Shown here in pieces: positions 10,369-19,535 of a stretch of DNA of 45,383 nucleotides. Position 1 is the first letter of the stretch. Every line of letters begins with the position of its first letter. The DNA lies in contig JASCIV010000110.1 in assembly GCA_030374735.1 (NCBI GenBank), positions 1-45,383 of the forward strand. The letters are read 5' to 3'. This DNA comes from Gracilaria caudata. Taxonomy: Eukaryota; Rhodophyta; Florideophyceae; Gracilariales; Gracilariaceae. A model generated the notes under the pieces. That model was not told where the DNA came from. It did not search any database and saw only the letters and a program-made list of their open reading frames with translations. A program made the translations under genes and the position numbers.

Positions 10369-10952
10369 TAATGGAGAGTCCTTCGACTTGATGTATCATA
10401 CTTGTATTACACATTGAAAACTCGTTTAAAAGGTCTTAGAGTCTATCTTTTGTCTGACTTTCCATCTCTATCGCACAACGTACACTCCGGGTACAAACAC
10501 ACAAATGCTCGGGACATGTTGAAGTAACGAGACGAGTTTTATGATGACTATTTCGACTTCTTACACTAAAGTTTCAGTAGAATGTACAGTGAGGTTATTC
10601 TCACTCCGCCGGAAGGTCAAAACCGACTCTTCCAAACACGTTAGAGTTTCGCCATCAGCACCGTCGTTAATGATCCCACCGATTTCTAGTCGTCTGAAAG
10701 ACAATACTTGAAAAGCGTTGTCACGATCTTCAGCGGGAGTACTTGCTGCAGAAGACAGTCGCAAATCTGTGAACGATCCATTTCAATTGAGTTTGTTGTT
10801 TAGAACAGAAACAAAAAGAAAAGCTTTAACAGCGTACCCCTAGATCAATAGTTATGATAACCCTTTCCCCCATTTCAACGTACACACATGACTCCATGTT
10901 CATTAGCTACTGTTCAAAAGTAATCGCGAGCGTCGTATAGGCAGGAACGCAT
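10369..10952. other. Intergenic with a possible tiny minus-strand gene
   Basis: On the minus strand a 67-codon frame (about 10561-10761, without ATG) is preceded by TTCACAG, a plausible acceptor at about 10762-10768, and farther upstream by an ATG at about 10901 that opens a short frame (MNMESCVYVEMGE...) with several GT donors. Splicing could give a protein of about 70-95 residues. I do not recognise the product, and the donor is ambiguous, so it is not called as a gene. Confidence 0.25.
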
Positions 10953-11417
10953 TTACGGTGTCCGGACTCCACTTGAGTTAAATGACGAATGCTGTTCGAA
11001 GTAATTTGCTACGTCTTGCTCGGTGTATGGGGCCGGTTGACCTGCAGCTACCATCATGCCTTTTCGCCATGCCATTGCGTTAAACGGAGTCCCATCCATG
11101 TTCTCCAAGCGATCTAGGGTTGCATCGGTTTCTTGTTCACAACAGTTACAAACAACTCGCAAAGGACCATCAGAAAGTTGTTGTGGCCTGAGCATGATGC
11201 TGTTAAAGCAAATGTGGCACGATACGTAGGTTGTGATATCTGTTGTATCGATGTCAACACTATCCATGAGATCGTTGTTCGACCTTGACATTGACTTGTG
11301 ATGGGTACGCCGAATGCGACGGGCTGGTCGTCGGGGATTGTTTTTTCTCTTGCATGTTGGAGTGATTCGCGTCTGAGCGGAGCATGGCCTCGACAAGTTG
11401 AAGACGAAAGCCATCAT
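10953..11417 (-). CDS. Small zinc-ribbon protein, possible organelle leader
   Basis: A 154-residue protein. Residues 1-42 are rich in Arg, Ser and Thr and lack acids (begins MMAFVFNLSRPCSAQ), consistent with a targeting peptide. The middle has two Cys pairs about 24 residues apart, CHIC and CNCC, with the spacing of a zinc ribbon, within YVSCHICFNSIMLRPQQL and LRVVCNCCEQETDATLDRL. The tail (about 45 residues) is unannotated. I do not recognise a named family; a plastid or mitochondrial zinc protein is possible. The ATG at 11417 is immediately followed by a second Met, and either could serve. Confidence 0.6.
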   Translation of the reverse strand: MMAFVFNLSRPCSAQTRITPTCKRKNNPRRPARRIRRTHHKSMSRSNNDLMDSVDIDTTDITTYVSCHICFNSIMLRPQQLSDGPLRVVCNCCEQETDATLDRLENMDGTPFNAMAWRKGMMVAAGQPAPYTEQDVANYFEQHSSFNSSGVRTP

Positions 11418-12699
11418 GGGCCTGGTTCACTGGAGCAATTCTCAACCTTTCTGCTCCCGCTCCACCCTCTTCAGAGAAAGGAGTTATAGCCGAGTAGTTA
11501 ATAAAAGGAGAGGCGAAGTTTTCCGAATTCTAATTGCAGGGAATTCTGAACCTGCAGTGCTCCATCAAGATTGCCTGCAAACCGAAACGTGATTCGGAAG
11601 TGCATTAATTCTTATCGTTCCCACAGGGTTTTCTACAAATCGAGAGCAAGTGCGAATCTGCAACCTGCATCGCTCCCCTCTGCGTCTGACTTCACTGCAA
11701 CTGGTTGGTTTGAATTGGTTCGAGCATTGGGTTCATCATTTTCATTGGGTGAAGAATAGAATACGGCGTTGTCATTGGCAGCTCAAAAATGTTGCCGATG
11801 GGGGCATTACATTTCGAACTAGTGCATACTAACGGTGCGCTCCTATTGGTTGAAACTACGAAAGGTAGAGCTACATCAATCTCCCACTCCAGCTACAGTA
11901 CAAACCATGCGGCCGCCTTTAACAGATCTATCCGATCGCGAATATCGACTCGATACTCACTATCGATGGCCGCTCGTCGGTATATTGACGGCCGCTCGCC
12001 GTCGTCACCCGCTCGCTCGCCGTCCTCGCTCGCTTCCTCGTCGTTGTCACCGGCTTGCTCGCCGTCAGTGTCGTCGCTTGCGTGCTTGGCGTGGTCGCCC
12101 ACTCGCTGAGAACCGGTGTGCCCCCAAAGTGGAGCGTCGCGTTCACCACGACGGATGTCGCCGCCGAACGCGAGCGCGCCGCGCCGTCGTTGTCCACCGC
12201 CGTTGGCGCGGTTGCCGCGTCGTCCACGTCCGATCTGCGCGTGTCGCCTGCGCGCGGAGCCTGCGCGCAAGCCCAACTCGTCCTCCGAGCGTGAGCGCGA
12301 GCTTGCACACGCTGTGCCGCGCGAAAACGGCGCGCCCTCGCCGCGCGCTTCGTCGCGTGCGCGGACGGAGGGTGATGCGGCGCGGGCACGGGGGGAGAAC
12401 GATGCTGACTTTGCGTCGCAAGCGTTTGTGCAGTCGTGACGCGAGGATGGTTCACCTTCGCCGCCGTCGCCGCCGCCGCCGCCGCCGCCGCGCGAAAAAG
12501 GCGGGGGTGATGATGATGGCGATGCGGCATCGCGCGATAGAGAGCTGTCAGACGCACGACAAGAGAGAGAGGATGAAGATGCGCAGCGCGCTTCTCGCGA
12601 AGCTTCTGTGGCACGTGATCACGACGCGGCGCATAGGTGCACGGGCGTCCGGACGGCTCGTTTGACCATCCGTTTGGGGAGCGGGACGTGGTTTCAACC
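11418..12699. other. GC-rich low-complexity intergenic block
   Basis: From about 11980 to 12660 the sequence is strongly GC-rich with imperfect CTCGCCGTC-type repeats and, at 12459-12491, a run of GCC triplets. Long open frames appear in several frames on both strands (up to about 275 codons), but their translations are Arg-, Ala- or Pro-rich low complexity and none has a recognisable domain. They are best explained by scarcity of stop codons in GC-rich DNA. The segment is unlike its flanks in base composition. Confidence 0.5.
12459..12491. repeat. (GCC)n trinucleotide microsatellite
   Basis: Tandem GCC triplets with one GTC interruption inside the GC-rich block. Confidence 0.85.
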
Positions 12700-13531
12700 A
12701 TGGATCTGTCCGACGTCTCCAACTACACGTTCGACATAAAGAACGAGCAGAGCGCGAGCAAGCTGATGCGAGCCATGTCCAAATCGGAGCTGTACGAGCA
12801 TCTTCGCGTCACGCACCAGAAGCGCGGCATTCGTCGCTCGGTGGGCGCAGTCATTCTAGTGCACAATCATCGCTTCCCGCACATTCTGTTGCTGCAGAGG
12901 AAGGATGGACGCGGAGAATACGTGATGCCGGGAGGTCGACTGTGACCCGGCGAGAGTAATGAAGATGGGCTGCATGGAGAGCTGCTGTCCAAACTGACGC
13001 CGTCTGCACCCGCGGGGCGCGAGCAACACGATGCCACTCGTCCGGATGTCGGTGAGAAATGTACGATTACTTCTTTGTCACACCACAGCTCTGTCACTAA
13101 AATGTGTTTGCTCAATGCCCACCCCACTGCGCATCCTCAACACAACTTCCCCCTGCGCCCACAAAGCCGCCCGTCAGTTTTTCGTGCTTGCCGTCGTTGA
13201 ACTGGTTGACGCTGACCCGTGTTGTTTCCGTTCTTTTCTTCTTTTGTTCGTGTGTTTTGCCCGTCGCGTCCTCACATCGCCAGTGTGAAGGTGGTACGCC
13301 ATTGATTTTGACCGCCGATACTTCCCATACGTGCTCGTTTACGTCACCAAGCCCAAGGAGGAGCTGCACATCTACGCCATCTCACTGCCGAGCAAGCTCA
13401 CCTTCGCCGTGCCGAACAACCTGCAGCTGTTGACCGTTCCGCTGTTTGATGTCTTCAACAACTCAACGTACGGTGATGTCATCAGCGCCGTTCCGTCCGT
13501 TCTATCAGAGTATCACTTTGTCTACTGCTAA
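12700..13531 (+). pseudogene. CFIm25 (NUDT21/CPSF5-type) gene with two in-frame TGA codons
   Basis: Translation gives a clear homologue of the 25-kDa subunit of cleavage factor I, the Nudix-fold protein that binds UGUA in pre-mRNA 3' processing. Exon 1 from ATG 12700 has LSDVSNYTFD, RRSVGAVILVHNHRFPHILL and MPGGRL; then TGA at 12943-12945 interrupts where relatives have Lys, Arg or Asn; the frame then continues with PGESNEDGLHGELLSKLTP, which matches the family. A donor at 13052 (GTGAGA) and acceptor at 13282-13283 (CAG) define a 232-bp intron; joining them meets a second TGA at 13286-13288. Exon 2 then reads WYAIDFDRRYFPYV, YVTKPKEE, LTFAVPNNLQLL and ends correctly with YHFVYC and TAA. Everything else is well conserved, so this is a young pseudogene, a read-through gene, or an assembly error. 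UGA ends neighbouring genes, so general recoding is unlikely. Confidence 0.75.
13052..13283 (+). other. Putative intron of the CFIm25-like locus
   Basis: Starts GTGAGA and ends with a pyrimidine-rich tract (TTCTTTTCTTCTTTTG) and CAG. Conserved CFIm25 coding resumes within about three codons of the acceptor. At 232 bp it is longer than the other introns seen here. Confidence 0.6.
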
Positions 13532-14009
13532 GCAGCGTTTCGCCGCGGCGAGATTTTTTTTTTCTTGCATTCCGACGTTTCCGTCCTCAATACCTCGCTG
13601 TGTACGCCATGTTGCGGGTCCACACACTTCCACACACACACACACACACACGCATCTGAACAAACACAAACACATTGTAATTACAAAAAGTTGAGTCCGT
13701 TGTATCATGTTCATTCAATGTGAACCGTGGCGTCGTAGACGAAAACAGATGCGTCTCCTACACTTCGTTGCGGCGCAGTGACGAACGTAATGGCGGTGGT
13801 GTTGACCGATTGTCAAATGAATGATCATGATGATTGTCAAAGGCGAGTCAATCTTTGTGAAGCCTGCCGAGAAACTGCCCAGTGGGCAAGCAAAAGTTCT
13901 GCGTCGACACAAGAACTGATTTAATTCTGAAAACGCGTAGTGAACGGCACCGCGGGCGTCTATTGACGTTCACTTGGGCGCCGCGTTATCCTCGGCCACA
14001 ATCTCCTTT
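13532..14009. other. Intergenic with CA microsatellite
   Basis: No gene is supported. A (CA)n tract lies at 13631-13651, with further imperfect CA and CAAACA units on either side. Confidence 0.6.
13631..13651. repeat. (CA)n microsatellite
   Basis: Ten uninterrupted CA units, with imperfect extension on both sides. Confidence 0.9.
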
Positions 14010-15479
14010 ATGGCCGACTTCGCGAACGTTGATCTCAGGCAACTGAAGCGGGACGAATGGTCATGGGACACTTGCATTACGAACGATTTTCAGGAGCTTC
14101 AAGCCTTTATTGTATCTTTCAAGCACAAGAAAGTTCTGCTCAAACAGGAAGAAGGCCGCTTTGTGCTTCCCGGTTGCCTGTACTATCGTAACGATTTCCC
14201 ATCGGCCTTTAAACCTGTATGCATAATACCGGATGTCCAAGAGATGATCGACTGCAACTTATCGCTCATTTTCCTTCGCCAACTGTGGAGGAGAGTGAGA
14301 ACTGTGGTTGTCGACCGCCATCATAGAGATTACGAGAAAGTTGTAGTGCTGCTAGAGTTCACGGACCGCCTACATTCAAATACTATCGTCTTGCCCTCCT
14401 CTGAAGGTAATCAACTGTTTCGCTGGATCCCGGTAGAAGAAGCGAAAGTTTTTCACATGATAAATGAGGCGCAAAAATCAATTGGGATGGAGATAAAGCG
14501 CATTGCAGCAGGCGTTGAACCACAAAATCGCCTATCATGGCAACGTCGGGGATGGTTTGGCGTGGCTACATCGTGGATGAAGCATCAACTTTCAACAGTC
14601 TGCGAGACTTCGCTCACCGACGATATCATTCAACTCCGATCCTCACATCTTGGCGTCATTTTGACAGCGAACACCACAAAGGGGCCTTTTTTCCTCAAGT
14701 GTACCTGTGCTGAAAGCAACGACGCTTCTTTTACAAGAACACTTGCTCGTTTATCACCGTCTCATGTGAAATCCCCTGTAGCTGTGGACACTGACAAACA
14801 GCTGCTACTCACAGCTAACTATGGTGAAGTGTTAGACCCGTGGGACCTGTGCGAAAACGAGAAACGTCTTCTCACTTCCAACTACGCACACTTTCAAATG
14901 GATACAATGAACAGTGTACGAGAGCTCATTATCGCTGGGTTTCCAGATATGAGGATTCCAAGACTTTTAGAGCGTTTGGAACGATTAGAAAGCTGCTCGT
15001 TTTTTAGTGCACTGGGCAAGTTCGACGAAAGGGCTGAGAGGGAAGTAGAATTCTTCAGAAGCTGCAGACAAGAGATTGAGACGGAATTAGGAAAACTAGA
15101 GACTTCACCAAAACTCGCAGCAACCGTAACGCACAACGACTTGTTCAGTTCTAACATGTACTGGAATGTTGATGCAGAGAAGTACATGTTTTTTGATTTC
15201 GTGGATAGCTATATTAGCCATCCGTTTGCATGTGATATGGAAAGCATGGACGAGAAGCAGTATTTGACAGAGTGGAGTGCAAAGACGGGCGCGACAACGC
15301 AGGAGCTCGAGAAGTTCATTTCTCCGGGCTACATTAGTCATCTATTAGCAGTACTTGTGTTACGGTTGGAAGAGGCGCAGCGTGCGGAATTTCCAGAGTC
15401 AGAGCAAAGCCTTGAGGAAGCGTGCAGTGCGCTACTCTTCTTAAACAGTACCATGCCAGGTTGGAAGGCTCCCGAGTAG
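14010..15479 (+). CDS. Kinase-like phosphotransferase (APH/choline-kinase fold) with unusual N-terminal domain
   Basis: A 489-residue protein from ATG 14010 (the frame is open slightly farther upstream but without ATG). The C-terminal half carries the catalytic signature of the aminoglycoside phosphotransferase/choline kinase superfamily: THNDLFSSN (His375, catalytic Asp377, Asn382) followed by YMFFDFVD, whose Asp396 would hold metal. The N-terminal about 150 residues contain KKVLLKQEEGRFVLPG, which resembles the opening strand-turn of a Nudix domain, but the Nudix box with its Glu cluster is not evident. The small-molecule substrate cannot be read from sequence. It converges on the small zinc-finger gene at 15489 with only 9 bases between the two stop codons. 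Confidence 0.65.
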   Translation: MADFANVDLRQLKRDEWSWDTCITNDFQELQAFIVSFKHKKVLLKQEEGRFVLPGCLYYRNDFPSAFKPVCIIPDVQEMIDCNLSLIFLRQLWRRVRTVVVDRHHRDYEKVVVLLEFTDRLHSNTIVLPSSEGNQLFRWIPVEEAKVFHMINEAQKSIGMEIKRIAAGVEPQNRLSWQRRGWFGVATSWMKHQLSTVCETSLTDDIIQLRSSHLGVILTANTTKGPFFLKCTCAESNDASFTRTLARLSPSHVKSPVAVDTDKQLLLTANYGEVLDPWDLCENEKRLLTSNYAHFQMDTMNSVRELIIAGFPDMRIPRLLERLERLESCSFFSALGKFDERAEREVEFFRSCRQEIETELGKLETSPKLAATVTHNDLFSSNMYWNVDAEKYMFFDFVDSYISHPFACDMESMDEKQYLTEWSAKTGATTQELEKFISPGYISHLLAVLVLRLEEAQRAEFPESEQSLEEACSALLFLNSTMPGWKAPE

Positions 15480-15488
15480 TTTCAAATA

Positions 15489-15719
15489 TCATCTATGCCG
15501 TCTTTTCGAAGAACCCGTGGTGATCCCTTGTCTTGTATTGTGATCAAACTTGATATGATGCACGAGCCTCATTTTACCACCTCTTGTCAGAGGTTCTGGC
15601 ATAATGAACTTAGCTTTGCATATCTTGCATACGTAATCTACCTCTTTCTTCGCTTTCGAAGAGTGGCGGGAAGAGGAAGCTGAATAACTCTTCCCACTTT
15701 TGGAGTCACCACTCTCCAT
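15489..15719 (-). CDS. Small C2H2-like zinc-finger protein
   Basis: From ATG 15719 the product is 76 residues: a Ser/Lys-rich start (MESGDSKSGKSYSASSS), then YVCKICKAKF followed about 20 residues later by HHIKFDH, giving a Cys-x2-Cys ... His-His zinc site, and a basic tail (SSKRRHR). The frame is open upstream to an ATG at 15869, which would add 50 residues with a hydrophobic stretch; I prefer the short form because the zinc-finger unit is self-contained, but an upstream exon is possible. Function unknown; a nucleic-acid-binding role is plausible. Confidence 0.5.
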   Translation of the reverse strand: MESGDSKSGKSYSASSSRHSSKAKKEVDYVCKICKAKFIMPEPLTRGGKMRLVHHIKFDHNTRQGITTGSSKRRHR

Positions 15720-16376
15720 ATGAGTGTGAAGCCGAGAACGAGGGTATGGGCAAGCAAAGAGAAAGAGGTTTTGAATGAAGATATAGAAAGAAACAGCTTT
15801 AATGAGGCCGGCGACGGGTGGAAAGATTGCCGAGAGCGCGGCGGTTGTCTCCAGGTCCAGAACTTTCATGTCGCTCCACAGAATGATGATGATCACAGAA
15901 TGAGCTAGAGAGCGTCACGTAACGCACTACGGCGGGGTCGGTCAAAATTGGACACCTTGAGACTATTTTGGCCCTTAGAGCAAGTCTCTCTCTCTCTGTG
16001 CCAAATATCTCATGCATACTCTCAAAACGAAGTTGGAAACATAGCACCACAAATATGTCACAAATAACCCAAATCGCGACATTCGCGAGGAGCACTTCAT
16101 TAGAAACAAGAACTTGGACATTGCTCCTGCAGAGTACTACAAAATGCCCTGATGCACGAATTCGTCGGACACCAGGACGTTACTTGACTCACATTATAAT
16201 ACATTTAGGCGGCATGAAGGACTGCAGCCAATGAACGCGTGTTCAACAGTGCAGCAAAAGGACTAATCCGAACCCAATCTTGACACCTCCGCCGCCGAGC
16301 AACTACGGACACATTGGAGAAAACTGTGAAATCTGAAGACATGATATCCCTAGAAAGAAGTAGAAACCTTCGTAAA
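15720..16376. other. Intergenic between two minus-strand genes
   Basis: May include the 5' end of the small zinc-finger gene (15720-15869) and the 3' UTR of the rubredoxin gene. A short TC run lies at about 15985-15997. Nothing else is supported. Confidence 0.4.
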
Positions 16377-17618
16377 CTACTCTTCTGCATTTACATCAAC
16401 AAATTTGTCCTTTGGAGCCCCACAGGCCGGACATACAAAGTCGTCGCCGTAAAATTTAAACTCTCTCCCAGCAGCAGGGAACAGAGTATAACCGCAATCC
16501 GAGCATTGATATGCATGCACAGTCGCCTTCGCCGGTTCTCCAGAGCGCGCGGGGTAATCAAGATCTTCGGTGCTGGGTTTGGAAGCTTCCTCTGCTTCCG
16601 CCGCCTCCGCCTTAGCTGCCTCCTCCTCAAGCCGTCTGACTCTTTCCTTTACAACTCCATCGAAAAGAAGCTTCGCGTCCGCTTCATCTAACCGCAACGC
16701 AGCAGCAGCAGCCAACGGCACCTCTTCTACTTCATTATGCTCGATTTCATGTGTGACAAAGTCGCGATAGCACCTTTCGAGCATGTTTCTTTGCAGATCG
16801 GCAACGGTGGATGCGCTGTAGGGAAACAATGAGACAAGTTGCAACCCAGAAACCTTTTCAGCACTCAGAATCCTTTCAGTAATGAACAGAAGTTTGCCCA
16901 ACAAGCTCGGAGAGTCACTCATAGTTGCTGCCAATTTGTTAATGGCGTTGACAGCCTTGTCGTCTCCAACACGCAAGAGTTTCTTAACCATTGCCACCTC
17001 TTGAATGGTTGATGGTACAATAGTCTTTTCAGCAACAAGCGTGGCAAGATAAGACGCAAACATAGCGCCACGTAAGATGCCCGGTCCAAGTTTCCGTTTG
17101 TACTCCGAGGCAATCTCCCGCTTTGCATCGGGAGTGTTCCCGTACAGAACTATAACCTGGCCAAATTCGTCCACAAGACTGGCCTGGCGGGCTGCAAAGC
17201 GTTTTTTTGCGAGCCAAGCCACACCAACCATGACTGCTGACGCAGCCATATAAGGCACAAAGGACCAAAATCCTACAGTTTTCGGTGCCATCAAGTCAGT
17301 GCGTCTTTGAGAGGGAAGAGGTTGCATCTCAGTGAAGCGATCTGCATCAGGACGCCGCATAGGGCTGATAGCTCGCGCGCTGGCGACGCGGATAGTGGAA
17401 GGGGGCAGTTTGGAATGTTGGGCATTGTGATAGGTCGGGAGCTGAGACTCATTGTGCTGCTCAGCTGAACAAGAAACCGGGCGAGTGGCGCGATTTGCGG
17501 AAAAAATGAGCGAGCGACGGCGACGCGTAGACAAGGAAGTGTGGAGAGTGGCGGTATGTCTGCGCGAAAGCACCGGCGCCGCGGGCGAGAACGCAGCGGG
17601 AAGCCCGTTGCGATTCAT
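16377..17618 (-). CDS. Rubredoxin-domain membrane protein, probably plastid
   Basis: A 413-residue protein from ATG 17618. Upstream codons of this frame lack ATG and reach a stop near 17852. The first about 80 residues are Arg/Ser/Ala-rich with few acids (MNRNGLPAAFSPAAPVLSRR), fitting a plastid transit peptide. One hydrophobic segment lies at about 117-136, then about 200 mostly helical residues of unknown family with a highly charged Ala/Glu stretch. The C-terminus is a rubredoxin fold: Cys372-x2-Cys375 in YQCSDCGYTLF and Cys396-x2-Cys399 in DDFVCPACGAPKDKF, the four ligands of one iron. Rubredoxin-type proteins in plastids and cyanobacteria act in photosystem assembly or electron transfer; which applies here is unknown. 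Confidence 0.8.
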   Translation of the reverse strand: MNRNGLPAAFSPAAPVLSRRHTATLHTSLSTRRRRSLIFSANRATRPVSCSAEQHNESQLPTYHNAQHSKLPPSTIRVASARAISPMRRPDADRFTEMQPLPSQRRTDLMAPKTVGFWSFVPYMAASAVMVGVAWLAKKRFAARQASLVDEFGQVIVLYGNTPDAKREIASEYKRKLGPGILRGAMFASYLATLVAEKTIVPSTIQEVAMVKKLLRVGDDKAVNAINKLAATMSDSPSLLGKLLFITERILSAEKVSGLQLVSLFPYSASTVADLQRNMLERCYRDFVTHEIEHNEVEEVPLAAAAALRLDEADAKLLFDGVVKERVRRLEEEAAKAEAAEAEEASKPSTEDLDYPARSGEPAKATVHAYQCSDCGYTLFPAAGREFKFYGDDFVCPACGAPKDKFVDVNAEE

Positions 17619-17951
17619 CTGAGAGCGGTCGAACAGCGAAGACGGGCTACCAAAGAAGGCTTTCGCTGGCGACCAATCGAGCGGGATGCGAACAGCTGAG
17701 CGGCTGGTGGGGTTGAGTAGAATGCGTTCTCGGAGGGGAGCTGAAATGTATGGATCAAGGCGAGCGCTGGCGAGATTGTTCGTTCCGAAGCTCTGCAGCG
17801 CAGATTGCACGCCGAGATCAACGCGGCAAAATGGATCGGCGGCGCCGATCTATTTTCTGCCTCGCCACGTGGCCAGCTTATCGTGTTCAACCTTCGTTCC
17901 GCTGTTCGGCCTTGATGCACGTGCAAGATCTGTTCTTGCAGAGAGCTGTGA
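17619..17951. other. Divergent promoter region, rubredoxin gene / unknown gene
   Basis: Sits between head-to-head genes and so likely contains both promoters and 5' UTRs. It is GC-rich, and open frames on both strands here lack recognisable content. Confidence 0.45.
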
Positions 17952-19208
17952 ATGCCGCACGAGTGGTGCGGTACGACGTCCGTACGCCAAGAGATGAGCG
18001 AACGCCCGTCCGACGTCGTCATCCCAGCTACGCCTACACCCCCTCGCGACAAATCGCTTTCTCGCCGTTCGCCCGGATGCTCGGTCGCCTTCCTGCGCTC
18101 CAGGTCCGAAGAGCTACTTAGTTACCTGGTAACCGCCGCCGACATTATCGCAGCAGCTTCTCAGTCTGTTCTGACAACCTTCAAAGCAACTGATCCCCTG
18201 GCTCCGTGTGAGACCGTCATCCTTGCGGAATGGATCGCGCCCTCCGGTTTCACCATCCAGGCGCTATCCATATCGCCCGATGCAGCTGTTATAGCTCTGA
18301 TATTGGCTGACGAACTTTCCGCCGTCTTGACACTTCTCCGTCCGCGCTCATTAAGCTGCTTGCTACGCGTTGCGCTCCCATGGTCAAAAGACGTCTGTGC
18401 ACGCCAAGTTTTCTTTTCACAAGCTGCGCTCACACTTAGCGATGACCAGAAGCTTAGACAAAACATGTTACCACAACATCTGCAAGCGGCATTTCTAGAG
18501 ATGGACAAACAAACTTCTCAGCGCAGTGCTTTTGCAAAACCATGTCGCCCACAAAAGGAAAGAGCTGCACCGTTCTCAATCGCTATTGCGCTTGATCTCT
18601 TGCTCGTGTACTCCTTTAGTTCATGCTACACTCGAATTCACACTTTCTCGTCGCATCGAAGCCCCAACAGCAGCGCAGAGCTCATGTCATTGCCCACCCT
18701 TCCCACCAAGGACTACACGCCTGTATTACACGACAACACATTTCTGCATACGCTTCAGAGCCCTTTGTTGCCCATTTCAGATCTTCGCGTAGTTAAATTG
18801 CTCGCCCTTTGTAGAAAACCCCCCGCACTCCTCGCGCTCGCTCAGTTACCGTCTAGAGAGCTAGCTGCATCCGTCTTTCACGAACACTCAGTCATGATTA
18901 CACCGCTGATTGTGCGCGACAGCAGAGGAATATTATTTGCACACTGCGGCACCGGGGGTTACATTCTGGAAACCTCTGCACAAGAGGTTTGTCGTATTGC
19001 CGACATCAGCTTTGACAAAAGCATCGGTCTTCGAGTTTCTGTATTGCCAAGGAAAAAGAATGAACAAGGCCCGGAGAATAGTGGGCGTGAAGCACATCGT
19101 GATCAGCTGTCATGTGTTGTGCATCACAACGACAGTGTTATCAAAATTCTAGCTATACACAACATTATCCATATCGAAGCTCTACCGTGCAAATTACCCT
19201 TTCTCTGA
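17952..19208 (+). CDS. Unknown protein, 418 residues
   Basis: An intronless frame from ATG 17952 (a second ATG, starting MSERPSDVV, at 17994) to TGA. I do not recognise the family. The composition is that of a real protein: alternating hydrophobic strands such as FTIQALSISPDAAVIALIL, MITPLIVRDSRGILFAHCG and LSCVVHHNDSVIKILAIHN resemble blades of a degenerate beta-propeller, but no WD signature is present. No signal peptide is obvious. It is transcribed divergently from the rubredoxin gene. Confidence 0.6.
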   Translation: MPHEWCGTTSVRQEMSERPSDVVIPATPTPPRDKSLSRRSPGCSVAFLRSRSEELLSYLVTAADIIAAASQSVLTTFKATDPLAPCETVILAEWIAPSGFTIQALSISPDAAVIALILADELSAVLTLLRPRSLSCLLRVALPWSKDVCARQVFFSQAALTLSDDQKLRQNMLPQHLQAAFLEMDKQTSQRSAFAKPCRPQKERAAPFSIAIALDLLLVYSFSSCYTRIHTFSSHRSPNSSAELMSLPTLPTKDYTPVLHDNTFLHTLQSPLLPISDLRVVKLLALCRKPPALLALAQLPSRELAASVFHEHSVMITPLIVRDSRGILFAHCGTGGYILETSAQEVCRIADISFDKSIGLRVSVLPRKKNEQGPENSGREAHRDQLSCVVHHNDSVIKILAIHNIIHIEALPCKLPFL

Positions 19209-19535
19209 TCACAGCTGCGATGATGCGCTTGAGTAGAGGTCATCCCGAGTCAAAGTGCGACTGAAGCGCTTACGATTTTTTGCTTTGGATTGTGAGAGGT
19301 GCGAAGACGAATAATCATCCGGGGTGGGCACTCGGGGTTTATGATTGTCTTCGCTGAGCTTGCCGATGTCCTTTCGGTCATTATCCGTTGCCTGAACGTT
19401 AGACACAAGAGGTTTACCGCTATCCGCTGCGTGAAGCCATCTTGTCCCACAAATATCGTCTGATATCACAGTGCTACGTTGGCATAGGTTCACGATGAAG
19501 AATCACTTCGCGGAAACGCACTGCTACTTCCCACT
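19209..19535. other. Gap between convergent genes
   Basis: Holds two 3' ends. A 94-codon minus-strand frame (19209-19493) is open but has no ATG and no recognisable content. Confidence 0.4.

Noticed and set aside
10561..10764. Possible small two-exon gene on the minus strand
   Set aside because: There is a plausible acceptor but an ambiguous donor, and no known family; noted only in the intergenic entry.
11835..12722. Overlapping long Arg-, Ala- and Pro-rich reading frames on both strands
   Set aside because: Several frames are open at once in GC-rich repeats with no domain; stop codons are simply rare here.
12943..12945. TGA read as selenocysteine or as general UGA recoding
   Set aside because: Relatives have Lys, Arg or Asn at this site rather than Cys or Sec, and UGA terminates DMT, NUF2, SF3B1, GWD and the thiolase here.
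17619..17810. N-terminal extension of the rubredoxin protein starting at GTG
   Set aside because: No ATG occurs upstream in this frame before a stop, and the ATG at 17618 already gives a good transit-like leader.
19209..19493. 94-codon minus-strand frame abutting the unknown gene's stop
   Set aside because: It lacks an ATG, has no recognisable content and sits between two 3' ends.
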